Shown: positions 7,273 to 15,423 of the stretch, piece after piece
Position numbering within the stretch: position 1 is the stretch's first letter
How the letters are laid out: each line of letters begins with the position of its first letter
From: an uncultured Bacilli bacterium
GTDB lineage: Bacteria; Bacillota_I; Bacilli_A; RFN20; CAG-826
Length of the DNA stretch: 36,756 nucleotides
Direction of reading: 5' to 3'
NCBI GenBank assembly: GCA_944350325.1
Contig: CALVOS010000098.1
Span: 1 to 36,756, forward strand
Translations under genes and position numbers: made by a program
The notes under the pieces: model-generated
Databases searched by the model: none
Told to the model about the DNA's origin: nothing
What the model saw: the letters and a program-made list of their open reading frames with translations, nothing else

Positions 7273-7755
7273 ATGGACGCAGGAGAGAAGATCGCCCAGA
7301 GGAGGAACGCCCTCCGGCTCAGTGTGGACGACCTTGCGAAGAGGACCGCGATCCCCTTCGACAGGATCGAGAGCCTGGAGTCGAACGAGTCCTCGCCGAG
7401 CGCGGAGGAATACCTCAGGATCGCGGAGGCGCTCGGGACCACTCCCGAGGAGCTGATGCCAGACGGGCTGGACGCCGGAATCACGAGCGTGGATCCCAAG
7501 ACCGGAGTCGTCCAGGAGGCGAGGCAAAGAAAGCTACGGATGAGCCCCACGAGCGCGATCGTGCGCCTCATCCTCTGCCCGATCCTCGCCCTCATCGCCC
7601 TGGCGATCTTCCTCTTCTCGCTCCTCGTCCTCATCGCCGAGTTCGTGGACTGGCTCCTCTTCGTGGTCCTGGTCTCGGGGGGAGCCCTCTTCACCCTCGT
7701 CGAGGAGACGGTCCGCGCGGCCCGCTATCTCATCCACTATCGCAAGGGAAAATGA
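7273..7755 (+). CDS. XRE-family HTH protein with membrane helices
   Basis: The 160-residue protein has an N-terminal Cro/C1-type helix-turn-helix (about residues 4-62: GEKIAQRRNALRLSVDDLAK, then IPFDRIESLE and EEYLRIAEALGTTPEEL). A linker leads to two hydrophobic segments, about 94-118 and 121-142. A DNA-binding domain tethered to the membrane suggests a regulator that senses a membrane state or partner. Its own targets are unknown. It appears to be transcribed without a leader from TACTAT. The next gene (7810) has its own -10 box. Confidence 0.82.
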   Translation: MDAGEKIAQRRNALRLSVDDLAKRTAIPFDRIESLESNESSPSAEEYLRIAEALGTTPEELMPDGLDAGITSVDPKTGVVQEARQRKLRMSPTSAIVRLILCPILALIALAIFLFSLLVLIAEFVDWLLFVVLVSGGALFTLVEETVRAARYLIHYRKGK

Positions 7756-7796
7756 GGAAATCCCCTGTAGAACGCGCACGGAATCAGAATCTAGGC

Positions 7797-7802
7797 TAGA
7801 CT
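7797..7802 (+). promoter_or_regulatory. -10 box TAGACT, leaderless arrangement
   Basis: TAGACT ends seven bases before the ATG at 7810; no Shine-Dalgarno site is present. Confidence 0.42.
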
Positions 7803-7809
7803 ATCCCCG

Positions 7810-8226
7810 ATGAACGACAAGGGAACGAACATCCTCCTTCTCCTCACCCCGAAGGCGCAGGTGGAGTATCTCTTCGATGACTTCACCGTCCGCCAGGCGA
7901 TCGAGAAGATGAAGGAGAAGCGCTACAGCATGATCCCCGTCATCTCCCGCGAGACGGGGAAGTACCTCTACTCCCTCCGGGAAGGGGACTTCCTCTACTA
8001 CCTCGCCGAGCGCCACCTTTCCTTCCCCGAGCTCGAGAGGAGGCCTCTTGCGAGCATCCCTCCCTCGCGCGACATCCGCGCGGTCCCGGTCTCGGAGTCC
8101 GTTCCTGCCCTCTTCCGGACGATCCTCGGGCAGAACTTCGCGCCCGTCGTGGACGACCAGGGGGTCTTCATCGGGATCGTGACCCGGATGAAGGTCATGG
8201 ACGCGCTGATGCCGGAAGGGAAATGA
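7810..8226 (+). CDS. CBS-domain pair protein
   Basis: This 138-residue protein consists of two tandem CBS motifs forming one Bateman module: the first at about 12-75 (VRQAIEKMKEKRYSMIPV, then GKYLYSLREGDFLYYL) and the second at about 80-135 (VPALFRTILGQNFAPVVDD, then GVFIGIVTRMKVMDAL). Such modules bind adenine nucleotides or similar ligands and regulate partners. No enzyme domain is attached, so it may act as a stand-alone sensor. It is a single-gene unit closed by a strong terminator. Confidence 0.85.
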   Translation: MNDKGTNILLLLTPKAQVEYLFDDFTVRQAIEKMKEKRYSMIPVISRETGKYLYSLREGDFLYYLAERHLSFPELERRPLASIPPSRDIRAVPVSESVPALFRTILGQNFAPVVDDQGVFIGIVTRMKVMDALMPEGK

Positions 8227-8255
8227 AAGAAGGCCTCGAGGGCCTTCTTTTTTTA
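8226..8255. terminator. Bidirectional terminator
   Basis: The stem AAAGAAGGCC/GGCCTTCTTT with a five-base loop is followed by a T run on the plus strand. It lies between two convergent genes and may serve both. Confidence 0.85.
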
Positions 8256-8272
8256 TCGTCCGAGGCTCCGCC

Positions 8273-9148
8273 TTATAGCTGGTCGTAGAGGTTATGGAAG
8301 ATCGCGTCCATCAGGACCGCGTGGTCCTCGCCGCGGCAGTCGGACTGGACGGTGATGACCGCCTCCTTCCCCGGGAATATCGCGGAGACCTGGCCGTACT
8401 TCCCGTCCATCCGGAAGGAGCCGTTCGGGCCAAGCCAGTAGAGATAGGAGTAGGGCCCTCCCTCGATCTGCTTCTTCCGGCACTCATGGATCCACGAGGA
8501 GGGGACGACCTGCTTCCCCTTCCATTTCCCCTCCTGGAGGGCAAGGAGGCCGAGGCGGTGGAACTCGTCGATTGAAAGGAAGAGGCCGCCCGCGCCGAAG
8601 AAGCGTCCCTTGGGGTCCGTCTCCCAGGTGGGCCTAGGGATCCCGAGGGGCGAGAAGAGGCGGGGCATGAGGTAGTCGAGGAGGCTCATCCCGGACCTTC
8701 GTTCGATCAGGATCCCCATGAGGAAGGGGCCGACGTTGCTATATAGGAAGTTCTCGCCTGGGCGATGGATGGCGGGGAAGCGGAAGGCTTCCTTCACCCA
8801 GTCCGCCTCCGCGGGAAGCTTCGCGCGGTCCGCGCCCATGAGCCAGGGGCGCTCCTGCCCGAGCCCCATCGTGAGGAGGTCGCGCACCCGGCATTCCGGG
8901 AGGTGGCCGAGGTCATGCGTAGGAATCTCCTCCGGGAAAAGGTCGACGATCCTCTCCTCCAGGGAGAGGAGCCCTTCCTCCACGGCGATCCCCGTGGCGA
9001 GGCTCGTCACGGACTTCGTCGCGGAGTAGATGTTCCTCCTGAGCGGGTCCTCGTAGTCCTTGGAGGCGACGAGCTCGCCGCCTTTCGTGACGCGGATGTT
9101 GTTCACGTGGACGAGGCGGGCGACTTTGTCGAAGTAATCAAGGTTCAT
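8273..9148 (-). CDS. Serine hydrolase, class C beta-lactamase/DD-peptidase family
   Basis: This 291-residue enzyme has the serine-type penicillin-recognition fold. The motif SATK at residues 42-45 supplies the nucleophilic Ser42 and Lys45; YSN at 136-138 is the second motif; DGKYGQ near the C-terminus takes the place of the third. There is no signal peptide, so it is probably cytoplasmic and more likely an esterase or peptidase than a resistance beta-lactamase. The start at 9148 is set by GGAAGGAGA five bases upstream. It diverges from the MFS gene at 9217. The physiological substrate cannot be assigned. Confidence 0.85.
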   Translation of the reverse strand: MNLDYFDKVARLVHVNNIRVTKGGELVASKDYEDPLRRNIYSATKSVTSLATGIAVEEGLLSLEERIVDLFPEEIPTHDLGHLPECRVRDLLTMGLGQERPWLMGADRAKLPAEADWVKEAFRFPAIHRPGENFLYSNVGPFLMGILIERRSGMSLLDYLMPRLFSPLGIPRPTWETDPKGRFFGAGGLFLSIDEFHRLGLLALQEGKWKGKQVVPSSWIHECRKKQIEGGPYSYLYWLGPNGSFRMDGKYGQVSAIFPGKEAVITVQSDCRGEDHAVLMDAIFHNLYDQL

Positions 9149-9203
9149 GGCGGTCTCCTTCCCAAGAATTATCGCATGAACTCCCTCTTTTTGCCGAAGT
9201 TGG

Positions 9204-9209
9204 CATAAT
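9204..9209 (+). promoter_or_regulatory. -10 box CATAAT with TGG extension
   Basis: CATAAT is preceded by TGG, an extended -10 arrangement, and ends seven bases before the ATG at 9217. Confidence 0.45.
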
Positions 9210-9216
9210 TCCCCCC

Positions 9217-10479
9217 ATGGCAATCGCGCTTCTCTTCCTCATCTATTTGACTTTCGTGGGGCTCGGACTCCCGGACACGGTCCTCGGAAGCAGCTTCCCT
9301 GCGATCTCCGGGGCGCTCGACCTTCCCGGGGACTACGCCGGCTACATCGGGATGATCGTCTCCCTCTTCACGATCCTCTCCTCCTTCCTCTCGAGCTTCT
9401 TCCTCCAGAGGATGAAGACCTCGGTCTACGTGTTCCTCTCCGTCCTTCTTACCGCGATTGGGCTCATCCTCTTCTCCCTCGTCACCCCTCTCTACTGGTG
9501 GGCCTTCTTCCCGATCGCCATCCTGATGGGCTTCGGGGCCGGGGGAGTGGACGCCGCGCTCAACAACTACGTCGCCCTCCACTACAAAGCCGTGCACATG
9601 AACTGGCTCCACTGCAGCTGGGGGGTGGGGGCAAGCCTCGGCCCCCTCCTGGTCGGGAGCTTCATCGACCCGATGACGAACCAAGGCTGGGAGTGGGGGG
9701 TGAGGACCATCGGCTTCATCCAGTGCCTCATCGCCCTCCTTCTCTTCCTGGGGATTCCTCTCTGGGACAAGGTCGCGAGGAAGAGGATGAGGGAGGGGGA
9801 GAAGGCCCCCGAGGAGGAGATGCCCGTCCGGAAGGGGGACCACCGGAGGCTTCTGAAGAGCCCGCTCTTCTATTTATGCGCCATTGGCTTCTTCTCCTAC
9901 TGCGCGATGGAGACGACGACCGGCTTCTGGACCCCTAGCTTCCTCTATAACGGGATGGGGGTGGACTCTTCCCTCTCCGCGACCCTCGGGTCCTGCTTCT
10001 ACCTTGGGATCACGGCCGGACGCTTCCTTTCCGGCCTCCTTTCCTTCCGCATCTCACCGAAGAACCTGATCCGTGGCGGGGAGGCGCTCATCATCCTCGG
10101 CTCCCTCCTCGCTCTTCTTGGGACCCCGGGCCACGACTTCGTCCTTTCTTCCGTCGGGATCGGCCTGATTGGCCTTGGGTGCGCGCCGATCTATCCCGCC
10201 ATCATCCTCCTGACGCCCTATCGCTTCTCAAGGAGGATCAGCCAAGTCGCGATGTCCCTCCAGATGGCGGTCGCCTACATGGGGAACCTCGTCCTGTCGC
10301 CTCTCTTCGGGCTCGTCGCGGAAGCGATCGGGGAGGAGGGGTATCTCCTGCTTCCCGTCGTCCCTCTCTTCTTCGGGATCCTCATGCTCCTCGTCCACGA
10401 GATCGGGAACGGGATTCTCCGGAAGCGCGACCTCACGCTCGGGGAAGAGGAACGGAAGGAATACGCGATCGGACGGTGA
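9217..10479 (+). CDS. MFS transporter
   Basis: This 420-residue protein has about twelve hydrophobic segments in two halves joined by a charged cytoplasmic loop near 188-208 (KRMREGEKAPEEEMPVRKGD), the layout of the major facilitator superfamily. The first helix (LLFLIYLTFVGLGLPDTVLG) resembles sugar or fucose-permease-like members, and HCSWGVGASLGPLL in helix 5 fits that branch. The substrate is not determinable. It starts with ATG seven bases after CATAAT and has no Shine-Dalgarno site. The divergent neighbour is a serine hydrolase, which might act on the transported compound. Confidence 0.85.
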   Translation: MAIALLFLIYLTFVGLGLPDTVLGSSFPAISGALDLPGDYAGYIGMIVSLFTILSSFLSSFFLQRMKTSVYVFLSVLLTAIGLILFSLVTPLYWWAFFPIAILMGFGAGGVDAALNNYVALHYKAVHMNWLHCSWGVGASLGPLLVGSFIDPMTNQGWEWGVRTIGFIQCLIALLLFLGIPLWDKVARKRMREGEKAPEEEMPVRKGDHRRLLKSPLFYLCAIGFFSYCAMETTTGFWTPSFLYNGMGVDSSLSATLGSCFYLGITAGRFLSGLLSFRISPKNLIRGGEALIILGSLLALLGTPGHDFVLSSVGIGLIGLGCAPIYPAIILLTPYRFSRRISQVAMSLQMAVAYMGNLVLSPLFGLVAEAIGEEGYLLLPVVPLFFGILMLLVHEIGNGILRKRDLTLGEEERKEYAIGR

Positions 10480-10480
10480 A

Positions 10481-10509
10481 GAAAAGGCCGGCCCTTTCGG
10501 AGCCGGCCT
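10481..10509. terminator. Terminator between MFS gene and small ORF
   Basis: The stem AGGCCGGC/GCCGGCCT with a nine-base loop has a T-rich tail in the minus direction (TTTTCTTC). It ends the small minus-strand gene and possibly also the MFS transcript. Confidence 0.7.
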
Positions 10510-10529
10510 CGATTGCCTTTCCTTAGCCC

Positions 10530-10670
10530 TTACTGGAGCTCGGGTTCCGGGATGTAGTCCTCTTCGTCAGAGAACAGCGGTCCCTGGGCGGCGATCTCCT
10601 CGAGCCTGAGGCTGTAGAGGGCGCCCTGCTCCACGTCAGTAAGAATCGGCTTGACAACGTTCTTGTCCAT
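10530..10670 (-). CDS. Small acidic protein, 46 residues
   Basis: This short gene is not recognised. It begins MDKNVVKPILTDVEQGALY and ends DEEDYIPEPELQ, is strongly acidic at its C-terminus, and has no signal peptide or membrane helix. The support for it being real is good for its size: an AAAGGAGG Shine-Dalgarno site 11 bases before the ATG, a promoter candidate (TTGAAG, 16 bases, TATATT), and a terminator directly behind. Two cre-like sequences lie upstream, suggesting carbon-catabolite control. An in-frame extension upstream to 10730 lacks a Shine-Dalgarno site and is not preferred. Confidence 0.55.
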   Translation of the reverse strand: MDKNVVKPILTDVEQGALYSLRLEEIAAQGPLFSDEEDYIPEPELQ

Positions 10671-10728
10671 AGAGTTCTTGTCCTCCTTTCCCGTTGTCCC
10701 GGGTGATTCCTCCCCTCGGGACGCCTTC

Positions 10729-10756
10729 AATATAGTGCCTCTCGAGGGCTCTTCAA
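10729..10756 (-). promoter_or_regulatory. Promoter of the small acidic protein gene
   Basis: On the minus strand TTGAAG (complement of 10751-10756 region) and TATATT (complement of 10729-10734 region) are separated by about 16 bases. Confidence 0.45.
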
Positions 10757-10781
10757 GCCTAGCGGACGTGAAAGCCGTTTC

Positions 10782-10862
10782 TGTAAGCGTTTCCCCTTTA
10801 ATCCATTTATGAATATTCAGTCACCATCGAATGTTTTTCGTAATCTTATGTATGCGGTTTCA
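10782..10862. promoter_or_regulatory. Two cre-like operators in an AT-rich gap
   Basis: TGTAAGCGTTTCCC (10782-10795) and TGTATGCGGTTTCA (10849-10862) each match the CcpA operator pattern TGNAANCGNWWNCA at all but one position. They lie upstream of the small minus-strand gene, in the otherwise featureless, AT-richer stretch 10735-10920. Function is inferred from the consensus only. Confidence 0.35.
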
Positions 10863-10921
10863 TCGTTGGGTTTCCTTGGGATCCGCATCCGTGGCTCTTG
10901 TTTTCAATGGATTTTCTCATG

Positions 10922-10949
10922 AAAAAGGGCGGCCCGATCGAGCCGCCCT
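10922..10949 (-). terminator. Terminator of the acetyltransferase-like gene
   Basis: The stem GGGCGGC/GCCGCCC (10927-10933 with 10942-10948) is followed by TTTTTC on the minus strand. Confidence 0.85.
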
Positions 10950-10952
10950 GTC

Positions 10953-12074
10953 CTAGCGGATCTTCTTGAGGAACGCCCGCCTTCTTTTATGGAGGACCGT
11001 CTCGAATCGCGCCCAGTTGTTCTGGATGTTCTCGTTCTCCTCGAGGTTCAGGTTCGTCTCGCAGTGCTCGATGTTCCCGTCCTTGAGCATGAGCTGGAGC
11101 TCATGGAAGATCGCCCAGGCCACGCCGGTGTTCTGGTATCTCCTGTCGATCGCGATGAGGCCGAGGTCGAGCACCTTGGGCTTCCTGACGACCCTCAGGA
11201 GACGGATGAGCGTAAGGGGGGTGAGCCTTCCTCCCGACTTCTGGAGGGCCTCCCCGATCGCGGGGAAGCAGAGGCCGACGCAGACGACCTTGTCGTTCTC
11301 GTCGACGATGATCCGGAGCCAGCGGGAGGAGATGACGAGCTTGAAGGTCTTGATGAGCTCCTCCCTCTCGCCCTTCGAGAAGGGGACCGTCTGGTAGAGG
11401 TCCTTGTAGGCCTCGTCGATCAGGTCGAAGAATGCGTCGCCATACCGCTTCACGATCTGCCTCGTGGACATCCCGCGCACGACATGGAGCCTCGCTCGTT
11501 CCATCGTCCGCTCGACGATGCGCCCGATCTTCGGGTCGATCTCCTTGGGGGCGAAGATCTTGCGCTCGACCCAGTCGACCTCCTTCCGATAGCCCTCCGT
11601 CTCGATGAGGCGCTGGTAGTAGTCGAAGTTATATTGCTCCTCGAAGGTGGAGAGCTGGTCGAAGCCCTCGATGAGGAGGCCCTCCCGGTCGAGGTCGCTA
11701 TAGCCAAGCGGCCCGCAAACCTCGTCCATCCCTCGCTCCCGGGCGAATTCCTCGACCTTGGAGAGGAGGAGATGGGCGACCTCCTGGTCGTCGATCGCGT
11801 CGAACCTCGTGAAGCGGACCCTCTTCTGTCCTCTTCTCTCGTTCGAGGTTCGGGAAAGGATGGCCTGGACGCGCCCTACGATCCTTTTTCCGTCATACAC
11901 GGAGTAGAAGGCGACCTCGTTGTCCTTTAGATGGTAGTCGTCCTTCCGGAATAGCTTCTTCTCGTCGCCATATAGAGGAGGGACGAAATATGGGTTTCCT
12001 TTATAAAGGCGGAGCGGGAAGTTTATGAAATCGCGGATTTCCTTCCTGCTCCTTACTTCGATGAGCTTGTACAT
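10953..12074 (-). CDS. GNAT-fold acetyltransferase-like protein
   Basis: This 373-residue soluble protein resembles a family of large GNAT-like proteins common in anaerobes. It starts MYKLIEVRSRKEIRDFINFP, continues with NPYFVPPLYGDEKKLF and has a central block EVCGPLGYSDLDREGLLIEG. The C-terminal half carries a GNAT-like segment (LDLGLIAIDRRYQNTGVAWAI). The acetyl-CoA pyrophosphate loop is degenerate, so catalysis is uncertain. The start at 12074 is preferred over an upstream TTG because AAGGGAG lies a few bases before it. Function is unknown beyond fold-level similarity. Confidence 0.65.
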   Translation of the reverse strand: MYKLIEVRSRKEIRDFINFPLRLYKGNPYFVPPLYGDEKKLFRKDDYHLKDNEVAFYSVYDGKRIVGRVQAILSRTSNERRGQKRVRFTRFDAIDDQEVAHLLLSKVEEFARERGMDEVCGPLGYSDLDREGLLIEGFDQLSTFEEQYNFDYYQRLIETEGYRKEVDWVERKIFAPKEIDPKIGRIVERTMERARLHVVRGMSTRQIVKRYGDAFFDLIDEAYKDLYQTVPFSKGEREELIKTFKLVISSRWLRIIVDENDKVVCVGLCFPAIGEALQKSGGRLTPLTLIRLLRVVRKPKVLDLGLIAIDRRYQNTGVAWAIFHELQLMLKDGNIEHCETNLNLEENENIQNNWARFETVLHKRRRAFLKKIR

Positions 12075-12141
12075 GGGCTCTCCCTTCTTCAATCCCCCAT
12101 ATTGTGGACAAAAAGGAAGGGAAATGCCCCGCTATTCGCGT

Positions 12142-13056
12142 CTACTCCTTGGAAATCGTCCCGGAGAATGCGGTTTCCCTCGCAGTTTCCGCGTATCTTT
12201 CCCACTTTGGGAACAGCGAGAGGAACCAGCAGTGCTCCTGGAGGAAGCGCTCGTCCTCCTCCGGGGAAGAGCCCTCAATCTTCGCGAGAGGGTAGGGGCC
12301 GTTCACCTTCCAGCGATCGAAGAGCCCCATGCGGATGGCGTCGGTCGGGCAATGGAAGGCGCAGCGCATGCATAGGAGGCAGTCTCTCCCAAAGCGGATC
12401 CTCCCTTCCTCCTGGCGGATATTCCCTCGCGGGCAGGAACGGACGCACCGGAGGCAGGAGATGCACTTCTTCTCGTCCGCTTCAAAGCCAGGGGCGGCGA
12501 GAGGTCCCGCCAGGCGCTCGATTCGGAAGAGCCATCCTATGGGAGAGAGGAGGACGTTCTCCTTCGCGGGGACAAGAACCCCACGTTCCAGACGCTTCAG
12601 GAACGCGTCCAGGAGCATCCTGTCCCCAGAAAGGAGGCGCTTGACCAGGGCGTCGGGGTAGCGGAAGTGGATGTTGTAGGGCATGAGGAGATGCCATTCC
12701 CCGTAGAAGGGCTTCCCGGATTTCCGGATCCTGCGGAGCAAGGTCCTGGAGGAGGCGTCGTTCAGGAAGTGGGGCTCGCCGCTCTGCTTGAGGATCGCGT
12801 AGGCCTTTCCTTTTTTGAGATTGAGCTTCCTGAGGTATCTTTCGTAATTGAGCGGCATGTTGAACGCGTGGATGGGGTAGCTGAACACCACGAGATCGAA
12901 CTGCCCTAGGTCTGGGTCGGGGCCCTTGTCCTCGATCGAATGAAGGAGAACCGAAAAATCCAGCTCATTCTCAAGCCTTCTCTTCAAAACCTCTACGAGA
13001 GCTTTTGTATGGCCCGTCCCTGAGAAGTAGAGGAGAAGCGCCTTCCCGCCCTTCAT
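12142..13056 (-). CDS. EFR1-type flavodoxin/ferredoxin fusion protein
   Basis: The 304-residue protein joins an N-terminal flavodoxin-like domain (FMN phosphate loop SGTGHT at 12-17, within LLLYFSGTGHTKAL) to a C-terminal bacterial ferredoxin domain. The latter has two [4Fe-4S] binding sets: cysteines 198, 201, 204, 208 and 226, 229, 232, 236, both followed by Pro. It is expected to pass electrons between low-potential carriers in the cytoplasm. Its ATG overlaps the stop of the SDR gene (ATGA), so translation is coupled and the two proteins probably work in one redox step. Confidence 0.86.
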   Translation of the reverse strand: MKGGKALLLYFSGTGHTKALVEVLKRRLENELDFSVLLHSIEDKGPDPDLGQFDLVVFSYPIHAFNMPLNYERYLRKLNLKKGKAYAILKQSGEPHFLNDASSRTLLRRIRKSGKPFYGEWHLLMPYNIHFRYPDALVKRLLSGDRMLLDAFLKRLERGVLVPAKENVLLSPIGWLFRIERLAGPLAAPGFEADEKKCISCLRCVRSCPRGNIRQEEGRIRFGRDCLLCMRCAFHCPTDAIRMGLFDRWKVNGPYPLAKIEGSSPEEDERFLQEHCWFLSLFPKWERYAETARETAFSGTISKE

Positions 13057-13952
13057 CTTGGCTCCCAGCAAAGAGCGAAGGAAAGGGTGTCCCTGGAGTG
13101 CTCTTCCAGCCATCGGGGGAGCCTCGCTTCCCCTGGCTTCCCCCAGGCGTGGAAGAGTCCGCGCGGACCGATCCATCTCTCCTTTGCATCAAAGTCCCGG
13201 ATCCCCGCCTCCAGGACCGAGAGGCAAGCCTTGCTGGGCGACATGAAGATCTTCCTCATGATCGGAGGGGCGACCTTGTAGAACCAGGAAGGGTAGGCCT
13301 TGTTCTTGGGGTCGAAGAGATTGGTGCAGCTAACCCCGGGGTGGGCGAAGCGGATGTCCGCGCCTTCCTCCTGCATCGCCATGAGGGCGGACATCATGAG
13401 GCTCTTGGAAAGGGCGTAGCTCATCGTTCTTCCTCCTGCATGGTTCAAGGTCTTTGAAGGATTCTCCCAGTCGATGGATTCCCGTGCCTTTCTGACCTTC
13501 CCAAGGACTGCAGTCAGCGATGACACCGCGACGATCCGGATTCCCGGAACCTTCTCGAGTAGTGCCTCAATGAAGCAGACGGGCTGGACATAGTTGACAA
13601 GGTATGTCCTCTCCAGGCCCGAGGACAGGTCTGGTTCCTGATGGTAGATTCCGGCGACATGGAAGAAGAGTCCGCACCCGGAGGTTTGGATTTCCTCCAA
13701 GGAGGAAGGGAGCGTCTCCGGACGATCGAGATCAAAGGGGATCGCCTTCGCGCGGACCCCGTGCTCTTCCTCGAGTTTCCTTGCCAGGGCCTCGCCCTTG
13801 GCTAGGTCCCTTACCAGGAGAAGCAGCTCGGCGCCCTCCTTCGCAAGGCGCTCGGCAAGGGCGCCCCCGATCCCTCCTGTCGCTCCGTTCAGGGCGATCG
13901 GCCTCTCGAGGATGGCGTTAGGAATATGGGTAGATGACGCCCTTTCTTGCAT
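13053..13952 (-). CDS. Short-chain dehydrogenase/reductase (SDR)
   Basis: This 299-residue NAD(P)-dependent oxidoreductase has the cofactor motif GATGGIG at residues 23-29, a central catalytic serine region VAVSSLTAVLGK and the active-site motif YALSK (Tyr-x3-Lys). The HVAG segment matches the NNAG position of the family. Length fits extended light-dependent protochlorophyllide reductase/retinol-dehydrogenase-like SDRs. The start at 13952 is preferred because TACAAT ends six bases upstream; an in-frame start at 14000 has no such signal. It shares an ATGA overlap with the following flavodoxin/ferredoxin gene. The substrate is unknown. Confidence 0.85.
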   Translation of the reverse strand: MQERASSTHIPNAILERPIALNGATGGIGGALAERLAKEGAELLLLVRDLAKGEALARKLEEEHGVRAKAIPFDLDRPETLPSSLEEIQTSGCGLFFHVAGIYHQEPDLSSGLERTYLVNYVQPVCFIEALLEKVPGIRIVAVSSLTAVLGKVRKARESIDWENPSKTLNHAGGRTMSYALSKSLMMSALMAMQEEGADIRFAHPGVSCTNLFDPKNKAYPSWFYKVAPPIMRKIFMSPSKACLSVLEAGIRDFDAKERWIGPRGLFHAWGKPGEARLPRWLEEHSRDTLSFALCWEPR

Positions 13953-13958
13953 GGAAGC

Positions 13959-13964
13959 ATTGTA
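13959..13964 (-). promoter_or_regulatory. -10 box TACAAT, leaderless arrangement (minus strand)
   Basis: The complement of 13959-13964 reads TACAAT and ends six bases before the ATG of the SDR gene. Confidence 0.48.
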
Positions 13965-14133
13965 CAAAGGAGGGCGAATCGATATCTCTAAGTCTTCCAT
14001 TTCTTTCGTAGAGGGCCAGGAAGCGCAGACATTTTCGCAAATCGGGAAATTCTCTGAGGCCTAAGGACACTCTTCTTGCGGGACCTTCGCGCGATTGCAC
14101 TCCTCGATTCACCAGACCGAACCTGGAAAAGGG

Positions 14134-14139
14134 TAGAAT
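14134..14139 (+). promoter_or_regulatory. -10 box TAGAAT, leaderless arrangement
   Basis: TAGAAT ends six bases before the ATG at 14146, with no Shine-Dalgarno site. The rest of the 13965-14133 gap shows nothing recognisable. Confidence 0.5.
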
Positions 14140-14145
14140 CCGCCC

Positions 14146-14640
14146 ATGAGTTTCCTTTATCGCAAGGCTGTTCTTGGGGACCTCCCCGGCGTTCTTGCTC
14201 TCCGGAAGGAGGTCATCGACGGCCTCAAGGCAGAAGGGCTATTCATTTGGGATGATGAATATCCCTCGGAATCCCTCTTCCATGAGGATATCGAAGGAGG
14301 GTGCGCACGCCTGCTGGTGTCCGGGGATCGTATCGCTGGCTATGTATCGATTGGGAAGGCCGACGAAGAGTTCGGCGAAGGGGTCTTCGATGACCCGGGG
14401 CTCATGACCTTCTCCCGCCTTATGGTAGCAAGAGACTTCCGAAGGATGGGAGGGGGCCGCTATCTGGTCGAAGAGGTCCTGAAGGAACTCGCCGGCCAAG
14501 CCGCCCCGGGAGTGGGAATCCTGGTCCACCCCGTGAACGAAGGGGCTCTTCATTTCTACGGAAGGCTTTCCTTCGAGGACCTTGGCCCAGTCAGGAACGA
14601 GTGGGGCGAATTCGTCCGCTTCCGCTTTCTCTTTGCCTAA
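14146..14640 (+). CDS. GNAT-family N-acetyltransferase
   Basis: This 164-residue enzyme has the standard GNAT layout: N-terminal RKAVLGDLPGVLALRKEVID, the acetyl-CoA loop segment RLMVARDFRRMGGGRYLVEE (R-x-x-G-x-G type, near residues 100-110), and the late segment VNEGALHFYGRLSFEDLG characteristic of motif B. It transfers acetyl from acetyl-CoA to an amine of unknown identity. It is a single gene that begins six bases after TAGAAT. No terminator is evident before 14761. Confidence 0.85.
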   Translation: MSFLYRKAVLGDLPGVLALRKEVIDGLKAEGLFIWDDEYPSESLFHEDIEGGCARLLVSGDRIAGYVSIGKADEEFGEGVFDDPGLMTFSRLMVARDFRRMGGGRYLVEEVLKELAGQAAPGVGILVHPVNEGALHFYGRLSFEDLGPVRNEWGEFVRFRFLFA

Positions 14641-14748
14641 AAAGGAAGATAGAAGCAGGATGTCATCGCCTCTTTCCTGAGGTATACGCAGTTCAGCCAC
14701 TCTTCTTTATTTGGATGTGCCATCTAACCATTCCTCCTCCTGATACGT

Positions 14749-14754
14749 TATCCT
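14749..14754 (+). promoter_or_regulatory. -10 box TATCCT, leaderless arrangement
   Basis: TATCCT ends six bases before the ATG at 14761, the same box and spacing as at 1804 and 17901. Confidence 0.45.
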
Positions 14755-14760
14755 TGGCTC

Positions 14761-15411
14761 ATGAAGAAGGTCGATGAGCGCTACTTCATCCGCAAGCCGG
14801 ATGAGCCGGCGACTGAGGATATCGACGCCGTTCTTGCCGAGGGCGAGAACATCCTCTGGCGGGGGAAGCCTCTTAAGAAGGCCTTTGTCTGGAACAGCGC
14901 CCTGAAGTTCATGGGGATCGCCATCCTCTGGCTTCTCTTTGATGGGTTCGCCATCGGCATGTTCGCATCCTTCCCCGGGATGCCATGGTTCCTCTACATC
15001 GTCATCGGGGTCTTCTTCCTCTTCCACCTAATCCCCGTCTGGCTTTGGATCTATTCCATGGTCACCGCCGGAAGGCGCCACAAGATGGAGGAATACGCCT
15101 TTACCGACCGCCGGATCATCATCCGGAAGGGAATGGTCGGGGCGAGGGTCCAGAGCATCCTCTATAGCGACCTTACCTCCGTGAACCTCCGCGTCGGCAT
15201 CATCGAGAAGCTTTGCAAGGTGGGGGACATCTATATCGTCGCGGGGAAGGAGACCGCCGTGCTGGAGGATCTTGAGGACCCGCAGTTCCTTTACTCGCGG
15301 CTCCAGGGAATCGCCAACGACATCAAGTCCGACATCCTTTACCCCAACGCCCTTCGTCCTGGGGAAAACCCTGGGTACAAGACGAGCTATCGGGAGGAAG
15401 GGAAGAAGTAG
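14761..15411 (+). CDS. Membrane protein with bacterial PH domain (bPH2/DUF304)
   Basis: This 216-residue protein has two membrane helices (about 54-76 and 78-103) followed by a bacterial pleckstrin-homology domain. The latter is recognised by EEYAFTDRRIIIRKGMVG (about 112-129) and the YSDLTSVNLRVG strand. The N-terminal ILWRGKP is also typical of the family. Such proteins sit in the cytoplasmic membrane; their role is not established. Stops of this gene and the convergent UvrA-like gene are only 12 bases apart, with no terminator between them. Confidence 0.82.
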   Translation: MKKVDERYFIRKPDEPATEDIDAVLAEGENILWRGKPLKKAFVWNSALKFMGIAILWLLFDGFAIGMFASFPGMPWFLYIVIGVFFLFHLIPVWLWIYSMVTAGRRHKMEEYAFTDRRIIIRKGMVGARVQSILYSDLTSVNLRVGIIEKLCKVGDIYIVAGKETAVLEDLEDPQFLYSRLQGIANDIKSDILYPNALRPGENPGYKTSYREEGKK

Positions 15412-15423
15412 CCCCTATTCTCC

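Noticed and set aside
9149-9223. Upstream extension of the serine hydrolase
   Set aside because: It crosses the divergent promoter region and lacks a ribosome site; GGAAGGAGA precedes 9148.
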